Source of the DNA: Bacillus thuringiensis
GTDB taxonomy: Bacteria; Bacillota; Bacilli; Bacillales; Bacillaceae_G
Direction of reading: 5' to 3'
Length of the DNA: 64,000 nt
Assembly (NCBI RefSeq): GCF_001182785.1
Contig: NZ_CP012099.1
Span: 1,858,501 to 1,922,500, forward strand
Positions 53,628 through 63,406 of this stretch are shown here, in pieces. A program made the translations under genes and the position numbers. The notes under the pieces were generated by a model. The model made no database searches. It was not told where the DNA came from and saw only the letters and a program-made list of their open reading frames with translations. How positions within the stretch are numbered: the first letter of the stretch is position 1; the number at the start of each line of letters is the position of its first letter.

Positions 53628-53668
53628 TTGAATTGAATATCATTATCAATTAGAATCATAATTGATAA
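53628..53668 (+). promoter_or_regulatory. asb promoter with overlapping Fur-like site
   Basis: TTGAAT (53628-53633), 17-bp spacer, TAGAAT (53651-53656). TTATCAATT (53643-53651) and AATTGATAA (53660-53668) form a dyad with flanking ATATCATTATC, matching the (A/T)ATCATTATCA character of Fur boxes and covering the -10 box. Iron repression of asb is established. The rest of 53480-53732 has no ORF. Confidence 0.75.
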
Positions 53669-53732
53669 CGACATTCAATTATCGTTTATTATATAAAATT
53701 TCGATAGCTTTAATATAAAGAGGAGGACCAAC

Positions 53733-55541
53733 ATGCAGCATGCGAAACAAATCGCAGAACATGCAACATTACAAAGCTTTTTAAACTGTTATTTAAGAGA
53801 AACAGGGAGTGGAGAATGGATTACAGAGGATGAAAGAATGAAAAGTATCTTCAGTAATACGTTGAATAGAGATACAGTCCCCACATATTTATGTTGTCGG
53901 CTATCGGCACAGAACGTTACTTTGTATGGAGAAGTTATATATAAATCATCAACAGATCGTCATTTGTTTGGAGAACAATTTTATTATCAAATTGGAGATA
54001 GTAATTCTGTTATTAAAGCAGATTACGTTACAGTTATTACATTTTTAATAAAAGAGATGTCTATCAACTACGGAGAAGGGACGAATCCTGCGGAACTTAT
54101 GCTTCGAGTTATCCGTAGTTGTCAAAATATTGAGGGATTTACAAAAGAGAGAATAAAAGATACGTCCGCATTATACGGTTTCCATACAACTTTTATAGAA
54201 GCGGAGCAGTCTTTATTATTTGGGCATTTAACTCATCCTACACCAAAGAGTAGACAGGGGATAGTGGATTGGAAAAATGCAATGTATTCTCCAGAATTAA
54301 AAGGAGAATGTCAGCTTCATTATTTTCGGGCCCATAAAAGTATAGTAAATGAAAAATCATTATTATCAGATTCTACAACAACGATTATAAAAGAAGAATT
54401 AAGTAATGATGAGATGGTTAGTAAGGAATTTATAGCGAAGTACTGTAAGGAAGATCAATATGCATTAATTCCAATTCATCCGCTTCAGGCAGAATGGCTC
54501 TTGCATCAAGCTTACGTACAAGATTGGATAGTTCAAGAATTGCTTGAGTATATTGGTCCTGTAGGTAAGTATTATATGGCAACATCATCACTAAGGACGC
54601 TATATCATCCCGATTCGAAGTATATGCTTAAGTTTTCATTTCCGGTGAAAGTAACGAATTCAATGCGTATTAATAAACTGAAAGAACTTGAGAGTGGTCT
54701 TGAAGGGAAGGAAATGTTAAATACGGCTATTGGTGAAGTACGAGAAAGATTTCCAGGCTTTGATTTTATTTGTGATCCAGCCTATATTACATTAAATTAT
54801 GGAACACAAGAATCTGGATTTGAAGTGATTATTCGCGAGAACCCTTTTTATAGTGAACATGCGAACGACGCAACATTAATTGCTGGGCTAGTTCAAGATG
54901 CTATACCTGGGGAGCGTACGCGGTTATCAAATATTATTCATCGCCTAGCAGATTTAGAAGGTAAAAGCTGTGAAGAAGTAAGTTTAGAGTGGTTTAGACG
55001 ATATATGAATATTTCTTTAAAGCCGATGGTATGGATGTATTTACAGTACGGTGTTGCACTAGAAGCTCATCAGCAAAATAGCGTTGTGCAGCTAAAGGAT
55101 GGTTATCCGGTCAAATATTATTTCCGTGATAATCAAGGATTTTATTTCTGTAATTCAATGAAAGAGATGCTTAATAATGAATTAGTTGGTATTGGAGAAC
55201 GTACTGGAAATTTATATGACGACTATATTGTGGATGAGAGATTTCGTTACTACTTAATTTTCAATCATATGTTTGGCCTCATTAATGGTTTTGGCACAGC
55301 AGGATTAATTAAGGAGGAAATTCTTCTCTCGGAATTAAGGTCTGTACTTGAATCATTCCTTCCGTATAACCGGGAACCTTCAACATTTTTAAGAGAATTA
55401 TTGGACGAAGATAAGTTAGCGTGTAAAGCAAATTTACTAACGAGATTTTTCGATGTCGATGAGTTAAGTAATCCATTAGAGCAAGCAATTTATGTGCAAG
55501 TACATAATCCGCTCGTTAGAGAAGTGGCTGTTCGTTCATAA
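53733..55541 (+). CDS. asbA: Petrobactin NIS synthetase AsbA
   Basis: 602 aa IucA/IucC-type (NRPS-independent siderophore) synthetase that couples citrate to spermidine using ATP. LTHPTPKSRQG is the conserved HP-x-x-K-x-R-x-G motif; LIPIHPLQAEWL, MATSSLRTLYHP and the C-terminal FhuF-like LEAHQQNSVVQL are family hallmarks. GAGGAGGAC precedes ATG 53733. First gene of asbABCDEF, required for virulence-linked iron uptake in B. anthracis. Confidence 0.97.
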   Translation: MQHAKQIAEHATLQSFLNCYLRETGSGEWITEDERMKSIFSNTLNRDTVPTYLCCRLSAQNVTLYGEVIYKSSTDRHLFGEQFYYQIGDSNSVIKADYVTVITFLIKEMSINYGEGTNPAELMLRVIRSCQNIEGFTKERIKDTSALYGFHTTFIEAEQSLLFGHLTHPTPKSRQGIVDWKNAMYSPELKGECQLHYFRAHKSIVNEKSLLSDSTTTIIKEELSNDEMVSKEFIAKYCKEDQYALIPIHPLQAEWLLHQAYVQDWIVQELLEYIGPVGKYYMATSSLRTLYHPDSKYMLKFSFPVKVTNSMRINKLKELESGLEGKEMLNTAIGEVRERFPGFDFICDPAYITLNYGTQESGFEVIIRENPFYSEHANDATLIAGLVQDAIPGERTRLSNIIHRLADLEGKSCEEVSLEWFRRYMNISLKPMVWMYLQYGVALEAHQQNSVVQLKDGYPVKYYFRDNQGFYFCNSMKEMLNNELVGIGERTGNLYDDYIVDERFRYYLIFNHMFGLINGFGTAGLIKEEILLSELRSVLESFLPYNREPSTFLRELLDEDKLACKANLLTRFFDVDELSNPLEQAIYVQVHNPLVREVAVRS

Positions 55542-55601
55542 ATAGCGTTAAAATTTCACGTAATACAAATAATGGTATTTTGTCATAAGGTGGAGGGTTT
55601 T

Positions 55602-57440
55602 ATGAGAGTGGACATGTATCATACGAAAGTATTGAAGGCGCTCGAATCAGAAGATTACATTTCAGTACGAAGAAGAGTGCTACGTCAATTAGTAGAATCG
55701 TTAATTTATGAGGGGATTATTACACCGGTTCGCATAGAAAAAGAAGAACAATTTCTTTTTATAATACAAGGACTTGATGAAGAAGACAAAAGTGTCACGT
55801 ACAAATGCTATGGCAGGGAACGGATGACATTTGGACGTATTTCTTTAGACTCATTAATAGTAAGAGTCCAAGATGAACAGCAAGAAATACAATCTGTCTC
55901 GCAATTTCTAGAAGAAGTTTTTCGGGTTGCTAGTGTAGAACAAGCTAAATTAGATTCTTTTATGCACGAATTAGAACAAACAATATTTAAAGACACGATT
56001 GCACAATATGAAAGAAATAATAAGAAAGAATATACTCAAAAATCTTACGATGAGTTTGAAAGCCATTTAATAGACGGCCATCCATATCACCCTAGTTATA
56101 AAGCACGTGTTGGATTTCAATATCGTGACAATTTTCAATATGGATATGAATTTATGCAGCCAATAAAACTCATATGGATTGCAGCGCATAAGAATTATGC
56201 GACTGTAGGTTATGAGAATGAAGTGATGTATAACGACCTTTTAAAAGAGGAGATTGGCGATCGTAAATTAGAAGAGTTTATGGAACGAATTCGTAATAGG
56301 GGATGTTATCCAAAACAGTACGTGTTTATACCTGTTCACCCATGGCAGTGGGAGAATTTCATCATTTCAAATTATGGGGATCATATACAGGGTAATTTTA
56401 TTATTTATTTAGGAACATCAGAGGACGATTATTGCGCGCAACAGTCAATGAGAACGTTAAGAAATATTACGAGTCCAAAGAAACCGTACGTTAAATTATC
56501 GATGAATTTACTCAACACTTCAACACTCCGTACACTGAAACCATACTCTGTTGTGAGTGCACCAGTAATATCAAATTGGTTAAATGATGTTGTAAGTAAT
56601 GACGCCTATTTAATGGATGAAGCACGTTTAATCTTGTTAAGCGAGTTTTCAAGTGTAACGTATGACACGAATAAGAAAGCTATATATGGTTCATTAGGAT
56701 GTATTTGGCGCGAAAGCATTCATAAGTATTTAGATGCACAAGAGGATGCAATTCCTTTTAATGGTTTATACGCTAAAGAGAAAGATGGTACACCAATTAT
56801 TGATGCGTGGTTGAACAAATATGGAATGAAGGATTGGCTACAATTACTTATTCAAAAAGCGATAATACCAGTTATACATCTTGTTGTAGAGCATGGTATC
56901 GCACTGGAATCACATGGACAAAATATGATTCTAGTCCATAAAGAAGGGGTGCCTGTTCGTATTGCGTTAAAGGATTTTCATGAAGGGCTTGAGTTTTATC
57001 GTCCATATTTGAAAGAAGTTGACAAATGTCCCGACTTTACTAAAATGCATAAAACATATGCGAATGGAAAAATGAATGATTTCTTTGAAATGGATCGCAT
57101 CGAATGTTTGCAAGAGATGGTGTTAGATGCACTTTTCCTGTTTAATTTAGGAGAATTAGCATTCGTACTTGCGGATGAATATGGATTGAAAGAAGAACAT
57201 TTTTGGATGATGGTTGTTGAAGAAATTGAAGATCATTTAAGAATATATCCACATTTGAAAGGTAGATTTGAAAATATTCAATTATATGCACCTACATTCT
57301 ATGCTGAACAATTAACGAAACGTCGATTATATATGGATGTGGAATCGCTTGTTCATGAAGTTCCAAATCCATTGTATAGAGTAAGACAACTTATGAAACA
57401 AAAATCAGTTGTTACAGGGGGAAATTATGCTAATCGTTAA
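55602..57440 (+). CDS. asbB: Petrobactin NIS synthetase AsbB
   Basis: About 612 aa second NIS synthetase, which adds the second spermidine arm to the citrate intermediate. DGHPYHPSYKARVG is the full H-P-x-H-P-x-x-K-x-R-x-G motif, followed by VFIPVHPWQWENF, SMRTLRNITSP and LESHGQNMILVH. ATG 55602 follows GGTGGAGGG; the earlier open codons from 55572 contain this ribosome site. It overlaps asbC by 14 bases. Confidence 0.96.
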   Translation: MRVDMYHTKVLKALESEDYISVRRRVLRQLVESLIYEGIITPVRIEKEEQFLFIIQGLDEEDKSVTYKCYGRERMTFGRISLDSLIVRVQDEQQEIQSVSQFLEEVFRVASVEQAKLDSFMHELEQTIFKDTIAQYERNNKKEYTQKSYDEFESHLIDGHPYHPSYKARVGFQYRDNFQYGYEFMQPIKLIWIAAHKNYATVGYENEVMYNDLLKEEIGDRKLEEFMERIRNRGCYPKQYVFIPVHPWQWENFIISNYGDHIQGNFIIYLGTSEDDYCAQQSMRTLRNITSPKKPYVKLSMNLLNTSTLRTLKPYSVVSAPVISNWLNDVVSNDAYLMDEARLILLSEFSSVTYDTNKKAIYGSLGCIWRESIHKYLDAQEDAIPFNGLYAKEKDGTPIIDAWLNKYGMKDWLQLLIQKAIIPVIHLVVEHGIALESHGQNMILVHKEGVPVRIALKDFHEGLEFYRPYLKEVDKCPDFTKMHKTYANGKMNDFFEMDRIECLQEMVLDALFLFNLGELAFVLADEYGLKEEHFWMMVVEEIEDHLRIYPHLKGRFENIQLYAPTFYAEQLTKRRLYMDVESLVHEVPNPLYRVRQLMKQKSVVTGGNYANR

Positions 57441-58665
57441 TAAACAAGAGTATAGCAAAAGTGATTTTGATTTGAGATTACAAGTTTATGAGGAAATGGA
57501 ACAATTTCAAGAAGCAGAAGGAAATAGATTTGCACTTTGTCTGAAAGATCCATTCGATATTATTACGCTTGTGTTTTTCTTAAAAGAAAAGAAATCATCA
57601 GTATTACTTATACATGAAGATACGCCAAAAGAAACGGCTATTGAAATGGCAAAGCGTGCAAATTGTGTAGGAGTTTTATATGGAGAATATGGCGATTTTA
57701 CAAAATTAGAAGTAGGGAACTTTTTACTAGAAGAACCTTCTTTATTGCAATATAGTTCGGGAACTACGGGAGAACCGAAACTGATTCGTAGAGCATGGAC
57801 GGAAGTTGATACAGAAATTACTGCCTATAATGAAGCTTTAAACTGTGAAGTAGATGAAGTGCCAATCGTTATGGCTCCTGTTTCACATTCATACGGACTA
57901 ATATGTGGTACGTTATCAGCAATTACGAGGGGGAGCAAGCCTGTAATCATTACGAACAAAAATCCTAAATTCGCATTAAATATAGTTCGTAATACAGAAA
58001 AACATATCATATATGCAGTACCACTTATGTTACACATTATGGGGAGTTTTCCATTAGGAACGTTCCAGTTTCATAAAATTATGACATCAGGATCGCCTTT
58101 GCCAGAAGCACTATTTTATAAACTAAAAGAAATGACAACATATATGATGCAGCAATACGGTTGTTCTGAAGCAGGTTGTATTAGTATATGCCATGATATG
58201 AAAAGCCATTTAGATTTAGGAAACCCTCTACCTCATGCGAGTATAAGCATAGGTTCAGAGGAAAATGCACCGGAAGAAATCGTCGTGAAAATGAACGGTA
58301 AGGAAATTTTCACGAAAGATTTAGGGTATAAATCTGAGCGTGGCATTCATTTTATGGGGCGTATGGACGATGTAATTAACGTTTCAGGATTAAAAGTCTT
58401 TCCTATAGAGGTAGAAGAAACGATGCTTCGATTGGAAGGTGTGCAAGAGGCAATTGTATATCGAGGGAAACATCCTGTGATGGGAGAAATAGTTAAAGCG
58501 AAAGTGATCTCTCATATTGATCCGGTGCAAATAAGAGAATGGTGTATTCAGCACTTACCTTCTTATAAAGTTCCTCATGAAATTGAAAGTGTAACTGAAA
58601 TTCCGAAAAATAAAACTGGAAAAGTAAGTAGAAAGTTACTAGAGATGGGAGAGGTTACAACATGA
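57427..58665 (+). CDS. asbC: 3,4-dihydroxybenzoate-AMP ligase AsbC
   Basis: 412 aa adenylating enzyme that activates 3,4-dihydroxybenzoate and loads it on AsbD. P-loop YSSGTTGEPKLI, then MQQYGCSEAG, and the C-terminal KNKTGKVSRKLLE with the catalytic Lys. Shorter than standalone acyl-CoA ligases. ATG 57427 follows AGGGGGA inside the end of asbB. The TGA overlaps the asbD start (ATGA). Confidence 0.95.
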   Translation: MLIVNKQEYSKSDFDLRLQVYEEMEQFQEAEGNRFALCLKDPFDIITLVFFLKEKKSSVLLIHEDTPKETAIEMAKRANCVGVLYGEYGDFTKLEVGNFLLEEPSLLQYSSGTTGEPKLIRRAWTEVDTEITAYNEALNCEVDEVPIVMAPVSHSYGLICGTLSAITRGSKPVIITNKNPKFALNIVRNTEKHIIYAVPLMLHIMGSFPLGTFQFHKIMTSGSPLPEALFYKLKEMTTYMMQQYGCSEAGCISICHDMKSHLDLGNPLPHASISIGSEENAPEEIVVKMNGKEIFTKDLGYKSERGIHFMGRMDDVINVSGLKVFPIEVEETMLRLEGVQEAIVYRGKHPVMGEIVKAKVISHIDPVQIREWCIQHLPSYKVPHEIESVTEIPKNKTGKVSRKLLEMGEVTT

Positions 58666-58937
58666 GACGAGAAGCGTTAAAGAATGCAGTGTTAAAAATT
58701 ATGGTAGAAAAAATGGAACTGAAAAATGTAACGTATTTAGAAGAAAAGATGCGCTTAAATCAAGATTTATATATAGATTCGGTAATGATGTTGCAGCTTA
58801 TTGTATACATAGAAATGGATGTAAAGCTATGCGTTCCAGAGGATGAGGTAGATCCAAAGGCATTTCTTACTGTAGGATCTTTGCTTGATTTTATGGAGGA
58901 GTTACAGCCGTTGCATGAAGTAAATGTAAATAACTAA
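58662..58937 (+). CDS. asbD: Petrobactin aryl carrier protein AsbD
   Basis: 91 aa carrier protein; Ser40 in DLYIDSVMML is the phosphopantetheine attachment site. It holds 3,4-dihydroxybenzoate as a thioester between AsbC and AsbE. Confidence 0.95.
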   Translation: MRREALKNAVLKIMVEKMELKNVTYLEEKMRLNQDLYIDSVMMLQLIVYIEMDVKLCVPEDEVDPKAFLTVGSLLDFMEELQPLHEVNVNN

Positions 58938-58960
58938 CCTTTAAGAAAGTGGATGAGAGT

Positions 58961-59944
58961 ATGACTTCAATTAAAGTGCACTGTTTAGTGAGTTGTTTTT
59001 GTGAAATTATAAAAAGGCGTAGCGACATTGATTTTCGTCCATTTTATTTTGGACTATGGGATGGAGATTTTGATATAACAGAAGGCGGAATTATTTCGTA
59101 TCACTCTGAAAACATTAACCATGATCATTATTTACTTTGGTTTGAAAAATTGTACGGTATTAAAGTAAACGAATGGTATGATCATGCAAAAGATAAAGAT
59201 AGCAATGTAGAAATGTTTTTAGAATTAGTAGAAAACAAGTCGGAAAATCGTTATGTCATTGTAATGGTTGATATGTCTCTATTACCAGAGAGGGAAAATA
59301 AATTTCATCAAAAACCGTTTCCACATTATTTAATGATATCAAAAACAGAGAAAGAAGAAGAGTGGTTCATGCTAGATCCTGATTTTCGTTGGGAAGGGAA
59401 TATGGAAAGAGAAAAAGTGCTTCACTCTATTCAAGATAACCCATTTGGTGGAGGATATTTCATTGATATAGAAGGAATTGGGGAGCCAACACAAGAAACA
59501 GTAGCTAGTTATTTCACAGAAACATTCAAAAAGAACGACAATGAACTGACTATGGAACTGAAAAATTTAATTGTAAAAATGGCAAATGAGGAAGAAGGAT
59601 ATGCGCTTTCTGGACTTGTAGCAGCAGTAAAACAAATACCAGTACTTGCAATTCGTAAATATAGTTATGAGCATGCCTTTGCATACTTCCGTGAAACGTT
59701 GCAATATTCGGAGGAAGAATTTGATTATTGGTGTGATCGGGTAGAGGATATTGTACAAGGATTTACAAATGTACAGTATCGTGCAATTAAAATGGCGATG
59801 ACGAACAATAAAGATATGCTAGTAGCGATTATTAAAAAACTGGATGAAATGAATGCAATTGAGCTGCAAATTAAGAAGGAATTAGAGAGACAGTTTCTAT
59901 CATGGAAAGGCATGAAAACAAATCAGTCTGTCGTAACTTTTTAA
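58961..59944 (+). CDS. asbE: Petrobactin aryl transferase AsbE
   Basis: 327 aa, starting MTSIKVHCLVSC, the known length; ATG 58949 is the alternative. It condenses carrier-bound 3,4-dihydroxybenzoate with the spermidine amines. It has no close resemblance to NRPS condensation domains. CLVSCFCEIIKRR at the start and PHYLMISKTEKEEEWFMLD in the middle are typical of this family. Confidence 0.93.
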   Translation: MTSIKVHCLVSCFCEIIKRRSDIDFRPFYFGLWDGDFDITEGGIISYHSENINHDHYLLWFEKLYGIKVNEWYDHAKDKDSNVEMFLELVENKSENRYVIVMVDMSLLPERENKFHQKPFPHYLMISKTEKEEEWFMLDPDFRWEGNMEREKVLHSIQDNPFGGGYFIDIEGIGEPTQETVASYFTETFKKNDNELTMELKNLIVKMANEEEGYALSGLVAAVKQIPVLAIRKYSYEHAFAYFRETLQYSEEEFDYWCDRVEDIVQGFTNVQYRAIKMAMTNNKDMLVAIIKKLDEMNAIELQIKKELERQFLSWKGMKTNQSVVTF

Positions 59945-59981
59945 GAAGCTAACTGAATTTAAGATAGGGGAGTTTAAAGCT

Positions 59982-60824
59982 ATGAAATATTCGCTATGTA
60001 CCATTTCATTTCGTCATCAATTAATTTCATTTACTGATATTGTTCAATTTGCATATGAAAACAGTTTTGAAGGAATTGAATTATGGGGGACTCATGCACA
60101 AAATTTGTATATGCAAGAGCGTGAAACGACAGAACGAGAATTGAATTTTCTAAAGGATAAAAACTTAGAAATTACGATGATAAGTGATTACTTAGATATA
60201 TCATTATCAGCAGATTTTGAAAAAACGATAGAGAAAAGTGAACAACTTGTAGTACTAGCTAATTGGTTTAATACGAATAAAATTCGCACGTTTGCTGGGC
60301 AAAAAGGGAGCAAGGACTTCTCGGAACAAGAGAGAAAAGAGTATGTGAAGCGAATACGTAAGATTTGTGATGTGTTTGCTCAGCACAATATGTATGTGCT
60401 GTTAGAAACACATCCTAATACACTAACAGACACATTGCCTTCTACTATAGAACTATTAGAAGAAGTAAATCATCCGAATTTAAAAATAAATCTTGATTTT
60501 CTTCATATATGGGAGTCTGGCGCAGATCCAATAGACAGTTTCCATCGATTAAAGCCGTGGACACTACATTACCATTTTAAGAATATATCTTCAGCGGATT
60601 ATTTGCATGTGTTTGAACCTAATAATGTATATGCTGCAGCAGGAAGCCGTATTGGTATGGTTCCGTTATTTGAAGGTATTGTAAATTATGATGAGATTAT
60701 TCAGGAAGTGAGAGACACGGATCTTTTTGCTTCGTTAGAATGGTTTGGACATAACTCAAAAGAGATATTAAAAGAAGAAATGAAAGTATTAATAAATAGA
60801 AATTTAGAAGTAGTAACTTCGTAA
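59982..60824 (+). CDS. asbF: 3-dehydroshikimate dehydratase AsbF
   Basis: 280 aa TIM-barrel metal enzyme making 3,4-dihydroxybenzoate from 3-dehydroshikimate. The metal ligands and catalytic residues are present: Glu142 and His144 (LLETHPN), Asp172 and His175 (NLDFLHIW), Glu253 (SLEWFGH). AGGGGAG precedes ATG. Last gene of the operon; a terminator follows. Confidence 0.97.
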   Translation: MKYSLCTISFRHQLISFTDIVQFAYENSFEGIELWGTHAQNLYMQERETTERELNFLKDKNLEITMISDYLDISLSADFEKTIEKSEQLVVLANWFNTNKIRTFAGQKGSKDFSEQERKEYVKRIRKICDVFAQHNMYVLLETHPNTLTDTLPSTIELLEEVNHPNLKINLDFLHIWESGADPIDSFHRLKPWTLHYHFKNISSADYLHVFEPNNVYAAAGSRIGMVPLFEGIVNYDEIIQEVRDTDLFASLEWFGHNSKEILKEEMKVLINRNLEVVTS

Positions 60825-60837
60825 TGTGAAATGATGT

Positions 60838-60864
60838 GAGAGTCTCGTTTAGAGGCTCTTTTTT
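60838..60864 (+). terminator. Terminator of the asb operon
   Basis: GAGAGTCTC/GAGGCTCTT stem (one wobble) with a 5-nt loop, then seven T residues. Confidence 0.85.
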
Positions 60865-60948
60865 TACGGTAAAAAAATAACCAAAAATTTCCATGTATTT
60901 TAATTTGAATTTAACACAATTTATATATAAATAAGGAGGTGATTGGTA

Positions 60949-61155
60949 ATGGCTAGAAATCGTAATTCTAATCAATTAGCATCACATGGAGCACAAGCAG
61001 CTTTAGATCAAATGAAGTATGAAATTGCACAAGAGTTCGGTGTACAACTTGGAGCTGATACTTCTTCACGTGCAAACGGTTCTGTAGGCGGTGAAATCAC
61101 AAAGCGCCTAGTAGCGATGGCAGAACAACAGCTTGGTGGCGGATATACTCGCTAA
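60949..61155 (+). CDS. Alpha/beta-type small acid-soluble spore protein
   Basis: 68 aa. The two SASP signatures are present: [19 protein letters not shown] (containing the GPR cleavage site EFGV) and [18 protein letters not shown]. It coats spore DNA in the A-form and protects from UV and heat; degraded at germination. AAGGAGGTGA precedes ATG 60949. The upstream sequence has a weak sigma-G-like TGAATT at 60906. Not linked in function to asb. Confidence 0.96.
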   Translation: MARNRNSNQLASHGAQAALDQMKYEIAQEFGVQLGADTSSRANGSVGGEITKRLVAMAEQQLGGGYTR

Positions 61156-61172
61156 ATGTAGAAGGTTATAGG

Positions 61173-61203
61173 AGAAAGGAAGGATTCTTCCTTTCTTTTT
61201 TTT
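61173..61203 (+). terminator. Terminator of the SASP gene
   Basis: AGAAAGGAA/TTCCTTTCT stem, then nine or more T residues. Confidence 0.9.
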
Positions 61204-61307
61204 TCAATTAATTGGTATGGATATATAGCGAACAGAATTCAAAGAATAGAAGTAATACTATATTTTACCCAATTTCTTTTGTTGTGAATGGGAAGTATTA
61301 AAGGTGT

Positions 61308-61350
61308 AATAGCCCTGGTGGAATGAAAATTATGTTCCAGCAGGGCTATT
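61308..61350. promoter_or_regulatory. Inverted repeat upstream of the MFS gene
   Basis: AATAGCCCTGGTGGAA (61308-61323) pairs with TTCCAGCAGGGCTATT (61335-61350) with one mismatch, ending 16 bases before the first possible start. No T tract; an operator or leader hairpin. Confidence 0.5.
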
Positions 61351-61366
61351 ATATGGTAAGAAATAT

Positions 61367-62620
61367 ATGATGAAAGGTTCCGAAATCAACATGTTAAAAA
61401 AAGAAAACTGTTGTTTAATTGCGCTTGCATCAGTTCCACTTGTCATGACATTAGGGAATTCAATGCTCATTCCAATCTTGCCGACAATTGAAAAGAAATT
61501 ACATATTTCATCGTTTCAAGTATCCATGATTATTACAATTTACTCTATCGTAGCCATTTTACTTATACCGATTGCTGGTTATTTATCAGATAGATGGGGA
61601 CGAAAGATGGTAATGGTTCCGAGTTTGCTGATTGCGGCTATAGGAGGAGCGATAACTGGTTGGGTATCATGGAAAGTTGATAATCCCTACATTTGGATAC
61701 TAATCGGTAGAGCGATTCAAGGTATTGGTGCTGCTGGTGCAATGCCGGTTGTTATACCGTGTGTTGGTGATTTATACAAAGATGAAAAACAAGTTAGTAC
61801 AGGTTTGGGAATCATTGAGACATCCAATACATTTGGAAAAGTGTTGAGCCCTATTTTAGGATCTGCTCTTGCTGCCATTGTATGGTTCTTACCATTTTGG
61901 GCGATTCCAGTTTTATGTGTCGTATCAATTGTTTTATTGCTGGTATTAGTAAAGGCAAAAAAACAAGAAGGGGAAGTACCGCCATTAAAAGAGTTTATTC
62001 GATCTATTATCTCTACGTTTCGAGAAAAGGGAAGATGGTTAATTGCCATTTTTGCATTAGGTGCAATTATTATGCTTATTTTATTCGGAATTCTCTTTTA
62101 TTTGTCGACTATACTGGAATCAAAGTATGACATTCATGGTATATGGAAAGGGTGTGTGCTTGCTATCCCGTTACTTGTATTGTCACTTAGTTCCTATATG
62201 GCCGGTAAAAAAATTGGAGATAATCAAAATGTTATGAAGAAGTGTATTTATATTGGTTTTTTAATGGCAGCTGCATCAGTCATCATTCCTTTATTTATAA
62301 AAGGGATTTACTTACTACTTCTTTGTCTCGTTATTATGGGGATAGGAATTGGTATGGCACTCCCATGTTTAGATGCCCTCATTACACAAGGAATTGAAAA
62401 GGAGCAAAGGGGAACGGTTACGTCCTTTTATAGTTCAATGCGATTTATCGGTGTAGCAGCTGGACCACCTTTATATTCTTTTTTTATGAAAGGGGCGGAC
62501 CATGAAGTGTTTTATTTGACAAGTATTTTCGCTGCCATTGGTGCTGTTATAGCAATCATTTGGATTAAACCAGCAAAAGATGCAAAGACGGTAAAACAGA
62601 AACCGGAACCTACTTCATAA
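61367..62620 (+). CDS. MFS transporter (drug:H+ antiporter type)
   Basis: 417 aa (409 if ATG 61391, MLKKENCC, is used; neither start has a strong ribosome site). Twelve hydrophobic segments; the loop 2-3 motif GYLSDRWGRKMVM and motif C-like VIETSNTFGKVLSPILGSA place it in the major facilitator superfamily, DHA type. It exports drugs or metabolites. Position next to asb does not prove a siderophore role; the known petrobactin exporter ApeX is of a different family. Confidence 0.85.
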   Translation: MMKGSEINMLKKENCCLIALASVPLVMTLGNSMLIPILPTIEKKLHISSFQVSMIITIYSIVAILLIPIAGYLSDRWGRKMVMVPSLLIAAIGGAITGWVSWKVDNPYIWILIGRAIQGIGAAGAMPVVIPCVGDLYKDEKQVSTGLGIIETSNTFGKVLSPILGSALAAIVWFLPFWAIPVLCVVSIVLLLVLVKAKKQEGEVPPLKEFIRSIISTFREKGRWLIAIFALGAIIMLILFGILFYLSTILESKYDIHGIWKGCVLAIPLLVLSLSSYMAGKKIGDNQNVMKKCIYIGFLMAAASVIIPLFIKGIYLLLLCLVIMGIGIGMALPCLDALITQGIEKEQRGTVTSFYSSMRFIGVAAGPPLYSFFMKGADHEVFYLTSIFAAIGAVIAIIWIKPAKDAKTVKQKPEPTS

Positions 62621-62627
62621 TTTGTAA

Positions 62628-62666
62628 GAGAATTGCATGATGTTTTCAGTAACATGCAATTCTCTT
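62628..62666. terminator. Bidirectional terminator
   Basis: AAGAGAATTGCATG/CATGCAATTCTCTT with a 12-13 nt loop, between convergent genes. Confidence 0.85.
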
Positions 62667-62673
62667 TCGTTCA

Positions 62674-63288
62674 TTAAGAATAAATAACTTGTTTTAACAT
62701 GTAAAGCGCGACACCCCATATGATGAGACCAGAAAATTTATTTAATAATAAGATTGTCTTTCCGGTTGAGTCTAGTCTTTTTAGAAATTTCCCCGCCAAA
62801 GCTAAGCTTATAAACCAAATCCAAGAAACGATAATAGTTGCAAGTGTAAAAGCCCATTTTTCACTTCCTATGTATTGAATAGAATTTGTTCCAATTACAC
62901 CGATTGTGTCTAAAATTGCATGTGGATTTAATAACGAAACTGATGCTGCGAAAAGGATTTGCTTTTTTAAGGGCATACTTTTTTCTTGTTTTACATCGTT
63001 GGAAGGGTTACTTCTCCAAATAACAAAGCCCATATATAGGAGAAAGAAAAATCCAATTATATATAACGAGTTAGTTAACCAAGAAAAAGTAAGGAGTACA
63101 AGGGAGACACCTTGCACCGCAATCAATATGAGTAACGTATCACATATAGAGGCAGTTAATACTACAGGGGCTGCCCTCCAAATGTTTGGTTGGCTAGCAC
63201 CTTGGTTAAAGACAAAAACATTTTGTACACCTAATGGAATGATAAGTCCAAATGCAAGAATGATACCATGAATAATTGCTTCACTCAT
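62674..63288 (-). CDS. LysE/ArgO-family amino acid exporter
   Basis: About 204 aa with five to six membrane helices. GLIIPLGVQNVFVFNQGAS and SLLNPHAILDTIGVIG are the LysE signature segments. It probably exports basic or other amino acids. ATG 63288 has TAGGAGGT at eight bases; ATG 63291 is possible. Divergent from the MocR gene, its likely regulator. Confidence 0.9.
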   Translation of the reverse strand: MSEAIIHGIILAFGLIIPLGVQNVFVFNQGASQPNIWRAAPVVLTASICDTLLILIAVQGVSLVLLTFSWLTNSLYIIGFFFLLYMGFVIWRSNPSNDVKQEKSMPLKKQILFAASVSLLNPHAILDTIGVIGTNSIQYIGSEKWAFTLATIIVSWIWFISLALAGKFLKRLDSTGKTILLLNKFSGLIIWGVALYMLKQVIYS

Positions 63289-63363
63289 CATATTACCTCC
63301 TATTTTAATTCATTATGATAGTGTATATTGTATAGAAGAAATGAAAATTTGTATCCATCCATA

Positions 63364-63385
63364 TGGTTGGGGAGGTTACCAACCA
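63364..63385. promoter_or_regulatory. Palindrome in the lysE-mocR intergenic region
   Basis: TGGTTGG (63364-63370) and CCAACCA (63379-63385) arms, 8 bp apart, about 22 bp upstream of the MocR start; candidate operator. Confidence 0.5.
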
Positions 63386-63406
63386 AAAAGAATATAAGGT
63401 GATATG

